Source: G963669295 sp963669295 (lineage in GTDB: Bacteria; Bacteroidota; Bacteroidia; Flavobacteriales_D; CALLUQ01). From it: a DNA stretch of 64,000 bases. A program made the position numbers and the translations under genes. This document shows positions 1 through 8,217 of the stretch, piece after piece. Below the pieces are notes generated by a model. It was not told where the DNA came from. It made no database searches and saw only the letters and a program-made list of their open reading frames with translations. How positions within the stretch are numbered: the stretch's first letter is position 1; each line of letters opens with the position of its first letter. The DNA lies in the NCBI GenBank assembly GCA_963669295.1, contig OY769938.1, forward strand, positions 930,001-994,000, read 5' to 3'.

Positions 1-2048
1 ATATTATACACCATATGTCCTAACGGACCTAAACGCACTTTATGATTAATTCTAAAAATTAATTTCTGGTAATCGTAATCACTGGCCAAAAAGTCTTTCA
101 TGCCTAGCGTATAATTCAACTCAAGAATTGGGAATCGTGTCCCCAGGCTCACCCGTTCAAACTCACCAGAAATAAATTTCTCTTTATAAGCGAATCGAGT
201 GTAAAAATTCACCTCTGATGTTTTGATGTTTTGTAGTGTTTGTATTTCACCAGAATCATCGAGATAATCGTAAACCAAATCACCCAACGGTCGCATTACT
301 CTTCGGCGAAACAATACCGTATTGCTAAACCCCTGGAACCACTCTGTTTCGTAAAAGAGTCTTCCTTCTTCCACATTGGTTAGTTTAAATGCTGGATTTC
401 TTCTAAAGAAAGATGACAGCACATTATCTTGCCGAAAAGCATTCTGGCTTTGTCCCAATTGCTCTACATCGTCTTTCACACTTACCCCTACAATACGTCG
501 AGGTTTTTTCGAAACAAAAAACTTAAACCCACCACCATATTTAAACCGTTCATCAGTAAGGCCATAAGCGCCATACCCTTCAATCATCAGTCGCGTACTA
601 AAAGCATTGCTTGTACGCCCTCCCAATCTAAACCGATGCCCCTCAACAGGATTGTAACTGTACATTGATGAATAAGGCCCAACTTCAACCTTGCCCATTA
701 CCTTGTAGCCTGTTACTATGAGCTGAATAATATCCACATAGGTTCTAAACTGTGGAATGTTATTCATGGAGTCGACCATGTTGTATATGGCCAGTTCACT
801 TTTAGAAAGAGTGTCATGCCTGGCTTGACCCCAAAAGTCATCTGTTTTTGCATTGGCATCATCGGCTACAAGCACATTATTAGGGCCTTTATAAAACTCC
901 TCATCTTTCGGTTTGTTAATCACAAAATCCTTGTATGATGTGGTTTTCCTCCCGAAAAAACCAAGGGTTTTATCGGTCAGGTTAAAATCTACCAACAATT
1001 GATCCTTGGTAAGCATCCATACTTCATTCTCTACCTGGTCAAACTCCTGTGTTACATACAAAGCATTCACAAAATTAATATTGGCATCTTCTGCTACTCC
1101 AGCTTCAATCTTCTTAATAGCATAAGTCGTATCATTCACCCAAAAATCACCTACAAAAGTTAGCTCCTGCTTTCTTTTAGGCATGAACCTGATCTTATAA
1201 CACCAGTTGTTATCAATGAAGGCACTATCGAGCAAGTAATACTTGTAATACCCCATTCCGAAGTTGGCAATTGGGCTAACGAAGTTTTTTCCAAATACGG
1301 TCACATAATTATCGTAAACATTTACGCTTTGGTACATGTCGCCTAAAAACTGCGAAACACTTTCGTTTTCGATGCCCGAAACTTTGGTTGCTTTAATTAG
1401 CTCTCGCTCAGTTTTAGGGTTTTTCTTGAAGTAAAAATCAGACAAAGACTCTGTCATAAAAACAGGCAAATAGGCTTTACCATTCGTAGAATCTATATTT
1501 TCAAAGATAAATTCGAAAGGTTTGAAGATGCGCTTTTTTGTGAATTTATCTGTGATGTTATTGAGGTCAAACTCTACTTTGTTATACACCTCGTATTGAT
1601 AGGCCTCTAACTTCTCCCTGTTGTTCGCATCTTTATGTTCAATAATTTTCCTAAAAATAGGGTGAGCAGGGTTCTCTTCTTCAGTAGCTACCACCACAAA
1701 TTCTTGCAAATCAACGCTACTTGCTTCTAAAGCAAAGTCTAGTTTTTGAGCCTTATCTTTCTGCACTGCTTGCATCTGGGGAACATAACCCACAAAAGAA
1801 GCCATGAGTGAATCAGTAGCATAATACGTCTCTATTTCAAACTCTCCATCCATATTGGTGATGGTGCCAATCTTTGAGTTTTTGAAAAGAATATTGACAA
1901 AAGGAAGTGGTTCATTGGTTGCTGCATCATATACTTTTCCGCTAACTTTAGTTGTTTGCGAAAAACCTGATGTGGCTACCAAGAACAAAACGGCTGTATA
2001 AACAAAGACAGAAAAGAAACGGCTGTATGTGTTCCTATTCCCTTTCAT
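1..2048 (-). CDS. DUF5686 / carboxypeptidase-regulatory-like outer membrane protein, 3' end outside window
   Basis: The reading frame is open from an ATG at 2048 to the left edge, so about 682 codons are visible and the C-terminus is missing. It begins with a signal peptide ending near the Phe-Ser-Gln at residues 34-36. A carboxypeptidase regulatory-like beta-sandwich follows at about residues 37-120 (VSGKVYDAATNEPLPFVN), then the long region typical of the DUF5686 family, whose C-terminal part is predicted to form an outer-membrane barrel. The family is common in Bacteroidota and its biochemical role is not established. It lies 59 bases after the CMD-family gene on the same strand and may be the last member of the kdsD-tatC group. 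The family call rests on recognising the start domain and the overall style; I am fairly sure of it. Confidence 0.75.
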   Translation of the reverse strand, partial: MKGNRNTYSRFFSVFVYTAVLFLVATSGFSQTTKVSGKVYDAATNEPLPFVNILFKNSKIGTITNMDGEFEIETYYATDSLMASFVGYVPQMQAVQKDKAQKLDFALEASSVDLQEFVVVATEEENPAHPIFRKIIEHKDANNREKLEAYQYEVYNKVEFDLNNITDKFTKKRIFKPFEFIFENIDSTNGKAYLPVFMTESLSDFYFKKNPKTERELIKATKVSGIENESVSQFLGDMYQSVNVYDNYVTVFGKNFVSPIANFGMGYYKYYLLDSAFIDNNWCYKIRFMPKRKQELTFVGDFWVNDTTYAIKKIEAGVAEDANINFVNALYVTQEFDQVENEVWMLTKDQLLVDFNLTDKTLGFFGRKTTSYKDFVINKPKDEEFYKGPNNVLVADDANAKTDDFWGQARHDTLSKSELAIYNMVDSMNNIPQFRTYVDIIQLIVTGYKVMGKVEVGPYSSMYSYNPVEGHRFRLGGRTSNAFSTRLMIEGYGAYGLTDERFKYGGGFKFFVSKKPRRIVGVSVKDDVEQLGQSQNAFRQDNVLSSFFRRNPAFKLTNVEEGRLFYETEWFQGFSNTVLFRRRVMRPLGDLVYDYLDDSGEIQTLQNIKTSEVNFYTRFAYKEKFISGEFERVSLGTRFPILELNYTLGMKDFLASDYDYQKLIFRINHKVRLGPLGHMVYN

Positions 2049-2107
2049 TTGGCGCTACTGGTTCTAAATGGTTTAACCTCTAACTTACTCAAAAGTTACA
2101 TGTAAAT

Positions 2108-2458
2108 TTAAGCATTTTCTTGCTCTAATGCTTCCCAAAATTCGATTGCCCTTCGTGTATGAGGGATAACAATGGTGCCACCTACTACCAATGCGATAGA
2201 AAACACCTCTAACAATTCTTCTTTTGTCGCTCCAACTACATGGCACTGCCCTACATGGTATTTGATACAATCGTCGCAACGCAGTACCAACGATCCCATT
2301 AAGCCCAACATTTCCTTGGTTCGTACCGAAAGTGCTCCTTCTTTATAGGCACTCTCATCCAGGTGAAACAATCGTTTTAAAGTCAAATTACTGTTGTCCA
2401 GTAATTTTTCGTTCATACGTGCTCTATAAGCATTAAATTCTTGAACCAACTCAGACAT
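2108..2458 (-). CDS. Carboxymuconolactone decarboxylase (CMD/AhpD-like) family protein
   Basis: A 116-residue all-helical protein of the CMD/AhpD-like fold. It carries the redox-type motif Cys61-x-x-Cys64 followed by His68 (CDDCIKYH), as in AhpD-like peroxidase partners. It lacks anything pointing to true carboxymuconolactone decarboxylation, so a thiol redox or peroxide-related role in the cytoplasm is the better guess. The substrate is unknown. It lies 21 bases downstream of tatC and reads in the same direction, so it is probably co-transcribed with kdsD and tatC. Confidence 0.85.
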   Translation of the reverse strand: MSELVQEFNAYRARMNEKLLDNSNLTLKRLFHLDESAYKEGALSVRTKEMLGLMGSLVLRCDDCIKYHVGQCHVVGATKEELLEVFSIALVVGGTIVIPHTRRAIEFWEALEQENA

Positions 2459-2479
2459 GTTTTCAATTTTATGCGCGTA

Positions 2480-3307
2480 CTAACGCAATTGATTTTTCTT
2501 ATTAACTGCTCTGGAAATATGAATACTCACTTCATATAACACCAAAATAGGTAACGATACAATCACCTGACTAATTACATCAGGAGGAGTAATAATGGCC
2601 GACAATATCAATACTACAATTAATGCATGTCGCCTGTATTTTTTTAGAAACTCTGGGGTTACCATTCCAATCTTCGATAGAATATATACTACAATCGGTA
2701 ATTGAAAGATAAGCCCTGAGGCAAATGTAGTTGAGGTAACAATGGAGAGATAAGAGTCAATTTTAAAGTTATTGGTAATGTCTTCATGCATTTGATAAGA
2801 ACCAAAAAATTGCACCGTAAGCGGAGCGATAACAAAGTAGCCAAATAATACTCCAAAGAAGAACAAGAGTGAAGCATAAGCGACTAATCCTCGCACTGCT
2901 TTCTTTTCTTTTTGACGCAACCCGGGCTTAATAAAGCCCCATATTTCGGTGAATATATATGGAAATGCAATAATAATTCCACCTACAATAGAAATGAAGA
3001 TATGCGATGAAAATTGCCCCAATACCTCAATGCTTTGCAAATCAACTTCTACATCTCCAGCACACAATTTATCGCCCATGCCTACCCAGTGCGACAACTT
3101 GCAAAAAAAACGATAGGTGATGAAGTCAGCACTTTGGGGAGCTAGAATTACATGCTCAAACAGCTCTTCAATAAAGATAAATACTACAACGGCAAATGCT
3201 ACAATGGCAATGGAGGATCGTACCAGGCGCCAACGCAACTCCTCAAGGTGTCCTAGAAAAGACATTTCCTTTTGTTCGGAAGGTGGGGTTTCTGTATACT
3301 CTGCCAT
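2480..3307 (-). CDS. tatC: Sec-independent protein translocase TatC
   Basis: TatC is the multi-spanning inner-membrane receptor of the twin-arginine pathway, which exports folded proteins carrying an RR signal. The 275-residue protein has the conserved N-terminal motif (HLEELRWRL at residues 20-28) before the first membrane helix. Several further hydrophobic segments follow, consistent with the usual six. A long periplasmic insert at about residues 50-100 (containing two Cys) between helices 1 and 2 is seen in other Bacteroidota TatC proteins. No tatA gene is in the window. It lies 44 bases downstream of kdsD on the same strand. Confidence 0.95.
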   Translation of the reverse strand: MAEYTETPPSEQKEMSFLGHLEELRWRLVRSSIAIVAFAVVVFIFIEELFEHVILAPQSADFITYRFFCKLSHWVGMGDKLCAGDVEVDLQSIEVLGQFSSHIFISIVGGIIIAFPYIFTEIWGFIKPGLRQKEKKAVRGLVAYASLLFFFGVLFGYFVIAPLTVQFFGSYQMHEDITNNFKIDSYLSIVTSTTFASGLIFQLPIVVYILSKIGMVTPEFLKKYRRHALIVVLILSAIITPPDVISQVIVSLPILVLYEVSIHISRAVNKKNQLR

Positions 3308-3351
3308 CAGGTCGGCAAAATTACGAGAAATTAGGCAGAAAAATCGGCTTA

Positions 3352-4320
3352 CTAATAAATTCCTTCTTTCAGGATATCATGCAAATGAACAACCCCTGCA
3401 TATTTCCCATGCTCTGTTACCAATAATTGGGAAATATTGAATTGCTCCATCACACCAAATCCTTTCACGGCAAGTTGATCTGATTCAATCACTTTTGGAG
3501 TGGAGTTCATAATGTCTTGTGCTTTTAAATCTTCTAGCGAGCCCTCTTTTTCCAACATTCTTCGTAGGTCACCATCAGTAATCACTCCCAACAGCTGCCC
3601 CTCTTCCACTACTGCAGTAGCTCCTTTTCGTTTCGAAGAGATTTCTAAAATCACACGACTTAAAGGGTCTCCTTTACGTACCTGGGGCATGCTTGAATGA
3701 TCCAACAAATCACCCATCTTTAAGTACAGCTTTTTCCCCAATGCTCCTCCAGGATGGTATCTGGCAAAATCTTCACTTGAAAACCCTCGGTAATCCATTA
3801 AACATACTGCTAGTGCATCGCCCAATGCCAACTGTGCTGTAGTACTGGTTGTGGGAGCAAGGTTATTGGGGCAGGCTTCTCTTTCTACGGTAGCATTCAA
3901 CAAATAATCAGATTGTTGCGCGAGGTAGGAATCTAAGTTTCCAACCAGGCCGATTAATTTGTTACCCAACCCTTTCACCAAGGGCACTAACGCTTTTATT
4001 TCAGGAGTATTTCCACTCTTTGAGATACAAATCACCGCATCTTCTTTTTGAACATTTCCAAGATCACCATGAATGGCATCAGCACCATGCATAAATACAG
4101 CAGGAGTTCCGGTCGAATTTAACGTTGCAACGATTTTCTTAGCAATGTTGGCACTTTTACCAACGCCAGTTACCACTACACGTCCTTCTAATTGGTAAAT
4201 AAATTGAACGGCACTTGCGAACCCATCATCAATGAAATTAGCGATGTTTTGAACCGCATCGGCCTCTAACTCAAGGGTATTAACTGCCAACCGTTTTATT
4301 TCATCGAAGGTTTTCAACAT
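3352..4320 (-). CDS. kdsD: KpsF/GutQ family arabinose-5-phosphate isomerase
   Basis: Interconverts ribulose 5-phosphate and arabinose 5-phosphate, the first step toward Kdo for lipopolysaccharide. The 322-residue protein has an N-terminal SIS sugar-isomerase domain (about residues 30-175, with the GVGKSANIAKKI phosphosugar loop at about 54-65 and HGADAIHGDLG after it). Two CBS domains follow at about 205-322, the standard KdsD architecture and length. It is the first gene of the leftward kdsD-tatC-CMD group and is divergent from recQ, from which it is separated by 114 bases. Confidence 0.93.
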   Translation of the reverse strand: MLKTFDEIKRLAVNTLELEADAVQNIANFIDDGFASAVQFIYQLEGRVVVTGVGKSANIAKKIVATLNSTGTPAVFMHGADAIHGDLGNVQKEDAVICISKSGNTPEIKALVPLVKGLGNKLIGLVGNLDSYLAQQSDYLLNATVEREACPNNLAPTTSTTAQLALGDALAVCLMDYRGFSSEDFARYHPGGALGKKLYLKMGDLLDHSSMPQVRKGDPLSRVILEISSKRKGATAVVEEGQLLGVITDGDLRRMLEKEGSLEDLKAQDIMNSTPKVIESDQLAVKGFGVMEQFNISQLLVTEHGKYAGVVHLHDILKEGIY

Positions 4321-4434
4321 TTGATCGGTTTTTTTTATGAAATGTATCTTAAAACGGTACTAAGAAACAACAAATTATGTTATATTTATATTAAGTGACA
4401 AAATTATAAAACTCATTAAAGTTCTCGCAGGGAA

Positions 4435-6630
4435 ATGATAACTACCGAAGTGCCTCTTAAAGATGCATTGCAAAAGTTTTTTGGTTTCGACCACTTCAAA
4501 GGAGAGCAAGAAGCAATCATTCAAAATGTGCTAGATGGCAATCACACTTTTGTGATCATGCCAACTGGAGGAGGGAAATCCTTGTGTTACCAATTACCCG
4601 CTCTGATTTGCGATGGTACTGCAATTATTGTCTCGCCTTTAATTGCCTTAATGAAGAACCAGGTAGATTCTATTCGAAGTTTTGGTACTGATGATGGCAT
4701 TGCCCACTTTTTAAATTCGTCGCTTACAAAAGCTGAAATTAGCCAGGTTAAGAAAGATGTAACTGAAGGGAGAACAAAGATGTTATATGTAGCTCCCGAA
4801 TCACTCACAAAACAGGAGAACATTGACTTCCTAACTAGCGTTACGGTTTCTTTCTTTGCCATTGATGAAGCACACTGTATTTCTGAGTGGGGACACGATT
4901 TCCGACCTGAGTACAGGCGTTTACGCCCCATTATGGAGCGGATTGATCGGGTGCCCATCATTGCATTAACGGCCACTGCTACCCCCAAGGTTCAGCTCGA
5001 TATCCAAAAGAACCTTGGAATGATGGATGCTTCGGTATACAAAGCCTCATTTAATCGACCTAACTTATACTATGAGGTTCGTCCTAAAAAGGATGTAGCC
5101 CGAGAAATTATTAAATACATTAAACAGCATGATGGAAAATCAGGTATTGTATATTGCTTGAGCCGTAAGAAGGTAGAGGAAATAGCTGAAGTACTTCAGG
5201 TCAATAACATCAAAGCCTTACCCTATCATGCAGGAATGGATGCTACTACAAGAGCCTCCCATCAAGATAAATTCTTGATGGAAGATGTAGACGTGATTGT
5301 GGCTACTATTGCTTTTGGAATGGGCATTGACAAACCTGATGTACGTTTTGTAATCCATCATGATATTCCTAAGAGCCTGGAAAGCTATTACCAGGAAACT
5401 GGACGTGCAGGACGCGACGGAGGAGAAGGAAAATGCATTGCATTCTATAGTTATAAAGACATTGAAAAGCTTGAAAAGTTTTTGCAAGGCAAACCCGTTG
5501 CCGAACAAGAAATTGGCAAGCAATTACTTCTAGAAACTGTCTCTTACGCAGAAACATCCATTTGTAGAAGAAAATACATCTTGCATTACTTTGGAGAATC
5601 TACTTCTGAAGAAAAGTGTGAAGGTGACATGTGTGATAACTGTAGACATCCTAAAGAGAAGTTTGAAGGAAAGCTTTATGTTCAAACTTTGCTGAAAGCG
5701 ATCGTATCGGTTAAAGAAAAGCACAAGGCTAAATACATGGCCAACCTACTTCTTGGTAATGAAACAAACGATATAAAAACCTACAAGCACGACCTGAACG
5801 AATTTTATGGCAAAGGTGCTGAGAAAGATGAAGCATTTTGGAATGCAGCCATTCGTCAATCGATTGTAGAAGGGTTAATCATAAAAGACATTGAAAGCTA
5901 TGGCCTTTTAAAACTCAGTGCTAAAGGACATGACTTTATTAGTAACCCTTACTCATTCATGTTAATTGAAGAACATGATTATAGCGATGTGGATGATGGA
6001 GATATTGTTCTCAATCAGAAAGGGAACGATAAAAATGTAGTGGATGAAGAATTGTTCACTATGCTCAAAGATTTACGGAAAAAGATTTCAAAAGAGAAGA
6101 ATCTTCCTCCGTTCGTCATCTTTCAAGACCCTTCCCTCGAAGACATGGCATTGCAATACCCCATCAATACTGAAGAGTTGACCAATATTGTAGGTGTTGG
6201 CATGGGTAAAGCACAACGTTTTGGGAAACCATTTGTTGAACTCATTGCCCAATATGTAGACGAAAACGACATTGAGCGCCCTCAAGACATGGTAGTAAAA
6301 TCAATAGTCAACAAATCGGGATTGAAGGTACATATCATTAAAAACATCGACCGTAAGCTTCCTATTGAAGACATTGCTGCCGCAAATGGCAAGGAAGTAG
6401 AGGATATTATCACCGAAATGGAAGCCATTGTTTCTTCTGGCACAAAAATCAATCTTGACTACTACATCAACGACATGCTTGATTTTGACACGCAGGAAGA
6501 AATTTATGATTATTTCAGGGAAGCGGAAACCGACTCTATTGATGTAGCCTATGATGAATTTGAAGGCGACTATAACGAAGAAGAATTGCGGTTAATGCGC
6601 ATCAAATTCATGTCTGAAATGGCTAACTAA
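4435..6630 (+). CDS. recQ: ATP-dependent DNA helicase RecQ
   Basis: A 3'-5' DNA helicase of superfamily 2 acting in recombination and fork repair. The 731-residue protein shows Walker A (GGGKS at 45-49), the DEAH box at 144-147 and motif VI (QETGRAGRDG at about 320-329). The RQC zinc site uses Cys377, Cys395, Cys400 and Cys403. An HRDC domain lies at about 550-625. A further winged-helix-like segment (about 640-690) and an acidic tail extend it beyond E. coli RecQ (about 610 residues), as is usual in Bacteroidota. The stop codon overlaps the stop of the convergent amidohydrolase gene by four bases. Confidence 0.96.
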   Translation: MITTEVPLKDALQKFFGFDHFKGEQEAIIQNVLDGNHTFVIMPTGGGKSLCYQLPALICDGTAIIVSPLIALMKNQVDSIRSFGTDDGIAHFLNSSLTKAEISQVKKDVTEGRTKMLYVAPESLTKQENIDFLTSVTVSFFAIDEAHCISEWGHDFRPEYRRLRPIMERIDRVPIIALTATATPKVQLDIQKNLGMMDASVYKASFNRPNLYYEVRPKKDVAREIIKYIKQHDGKSGIVYCLSRKKVEEIAEVLQVNNIKALPYHAGMDATTRASHQDKFLMEDVDVIVATIAFGMGIDKPDVRFVIHHDIPKSLESYYQETGRAGRDGGEGKCIAFYSYKDIEKLEKFLQGKPVAEQEIGKQLLLETVSYAETSICRRKYILHYFGESTSEEKCEGDMCDNCRHPKEKFEGKLYVQTLLKAIVSVKEKHKAKYMANLLLGNETNDIKTYKHDLNEFYGKGAEKDEAFWNAAIRQSIVEGLIIKDIESYGLLKLSAKGHDFISNPYSFMLIEEHDYSDVDDGDIVLNQKGNDKNVVDEELFTMLKDLRKKISKEKNLPPFVIFQDPSLEDMALQYPINTEELTNIVGVGMGKAQRFGKPFVELIAQYVDENDIERPQDMVVKSIVNKSGLKVHIIKNIDRKLPIEDIAAANGKEVEDIITEMEAIVSSGTKINLDYYINDMLDFDTQEEIYDYFREAETDSIDVAYDEFEGDYNEEELRLMRIKFMSEMAN

Positions 6631-7817
6631 TTAGCCAAAGCCTTCACTGTAATCCAACTCATCAACCCCATTCCTACTTCTAAAGATTCCTCATCCACAT
6701 CGAAGGTAGAAGTGTGCAGTCCGGAAATAATGCCTTTGGCTTCGTTTCTCACTCCTAACCGATAAAAACACGCTGGTTTTTTCTGTGTGAAATAAGCAAA
6801 GTCTTCGCCAGTCATACGCAAGTCCAGGTCCAACACATTCTCTTTCCCCAAGTACTCAATAGCACTTGCTTTAGCTGCTGCCGTGGTTAACTGATCGTTT
6901 ACTAAAAACGGGTAACCTTTGTGTATGTCAAAATCGCAACTTCCCCCCATACTTTCAGCAATTCCATTGGCCATTTTCACCATTTTTCTATGTGCTTCTG
7001 CACGCCATTCCTCGTCCATGGTTCTAAAGGTACCTTCTAACTTTACTTCATCAGGAATAATATTGGTAGCACCATTAGCAGTAACCTTTCCAAAAGACAG
7101 TACACATGGCACATCGGGTTTGGTATTCCGACTAACAATTTGCTGCAAAGCAACAATGATATGAGAAGCAATAAGAACTGGATCAACGTTTTTATGTGGC
7201 AATGCGGCATGACCACCTTTTCCTTTTACAGTGACATAGATCTCATCGGTTGAAGCCATGTACATTCCTCCACGAAACCCCACTTTTCCCGCTTCCAAAT
7301 CAGGGTATACATGTTGACCAAAAACAAGAGAAGGTTCAGGATTTTCCAATACTCCTTCTTCAATCATTAACGATGCCCCACCAGGAAGTCTTTCTTCTCC
7401 TGGTTGAAAAATAAATTTAATTGTTCCTTCAAACTCATCCTTTAGCTCTTGCAAAATCATACATACCCCCAATAAAGATGAACTATGTACGTCGTGTCCG
7501 CATGCATGCATTACCCCTTCATTTTGTGAACGGTAGTCCACATCATTCTCCTCAAAAATTGGTAGTGCATCCATATCAGCACGCAAAGCAATAACTTTCT
7601 TCTCCGGATTTTTACCTTTTACTATCGCTACAATACCTGTCTTTACATAACCTACTTCATAATCAATTCCCATTTCATTGAGCTTCGACCCAATGAATTT
7701 TGAGGTATTTTCTTCCTCAAAGGAAAGCTCTGGATGTGCATGCAAATACCTCCTTATAGCTACCACATCATCTCTATAAGCCTTCGCAAGCGTTTTTATT
7801 TTATCCAGTATATTCAT
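6627..7817 (-). CDS. M20 family amidohydrolase (N-acyl amino acid / peptide deacylase type)
   Basis: A zinc or manganese dependent amidohydrolase of the M20D group, related to hippurate hydrolase, IAA-amino acid hydrolase and N-acetyl-diaminopimelate deacetylase. The 396-residue protein has the metal site HACGHDVH (residues 104-111, with Cys106) and the catalytic PGEE motif at about 145-150. A dimerisation domain with the conserved GKGGHAALPH follows at about 195-205. The exact acyl substrate cannot be told from sequence. It starts one base after the stop of the TSUP gene, so the two are translationally linked, and a substrate taken up or moved by that permease is possible. Confidence 0.9.
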   Translation of the reverse strand: MNILDKIKTLAKAYRDDVVAIRRYLHAHPELSFEEENTSKFIGSKLNEMGIDYEVGYVKTGIVAIVKGKNPEKKVIALRADMDALPIFEENDVDYRSQNEGVMHACGHDVHSSSLLGVCMILQELKDEFEGTIKFIFQPGEERLPGGASLMIEEGVLENPEPSLVFGQHVYPDLEAGKVGFRGGMYMASTDEIYVTVKGKGGHAALPHKNVDPVLIASHIIVALQQIVSRNTKPDVPCVLSFGKVTANGATNIIPDEVKLEGTFRTMDEEWRAEAHRKMVKMANGIAESMGGSCDFDIHKGYPFLVNDQLTTAAAKASAIEYLGKENVLDLDLRMTGEDFAYFTQKKPACFYRLGVRNEAKGIISGLHTSTFDVDEESLEVGMGLMSWITVKALAN

Positions 7818-7818
7818 G

Positions 7819-8208
7819 TTATTGAAAATATAGTGCTTTCACAGACGACCATATCATGCGAATAGCAGCATAAAGCATGATCAACCCAAAGATTAATTTC
7901 ACCATTAATGGCGACAATTTTAGCGAAAGTTTGGAGCCAAAATATCCCCCAAGAATAAACGCACCGGCTATAATGAGGGCAAAGGTAATGTTCATATTAC
8001 CTGTTTTGTAATAGTTCATTGCTGCTAAAATGCCTATTGGAGGAAGCATTAACGCTAAGCTGGTTCCTTGAGCAGCATGTTGGCTCAACCCAAGAAAATA
8101 GATCAATGCAGGAACAATAATGATTCCGCCTCCAACGCCTATAAACCCGCTTAGAATACCTGCGGTCAGGCCAATTAAAATTAAGATTAATATGGTTGAT
8201 GCACTCAT
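7819..8208 (-). CDS. Half-size TSUP (TauE/SafE-like) membrane permease
   Basis: A 129-residue membrane protein with about four hydrophobic helices. The N-terminal LSGFIGVGGGIIIVPALIYF and the internal GGYFGSKLSLKL are hallmarks of the TSUP family, which moves sulfite, sulfonates and other organic anions. Full TSUP proteins have about 240-260 residues formed by two repeats of four helices. This one contains only one repeat, so it would have to act as a dimer. It is ten bases downstream of the large TolB-like gene and directly upstream of the M20 gene, consistent with one leftward operon. Confidence 0.85.
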   Translation of the reverse strand: MSASTILILILIGLTAGILSGFIGVGGGIIIVPALIYFLGLSQHAAQGTSLALMLPPIGILAAMNYYKTGNMNITFALIIAGAFILGGYFGSKLSLKLSPLMVKLIFGLIMLYAAIRMIWSSVKALYFQ

Positions 8209-8217
8209 GCGCTTGAC

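Noticed and set aside
376..668. Plus-strand ORFs inside the DUF5686 gene
   Set aside because: They are antisense shadows of a long continuous coding frame and resemble no protein.
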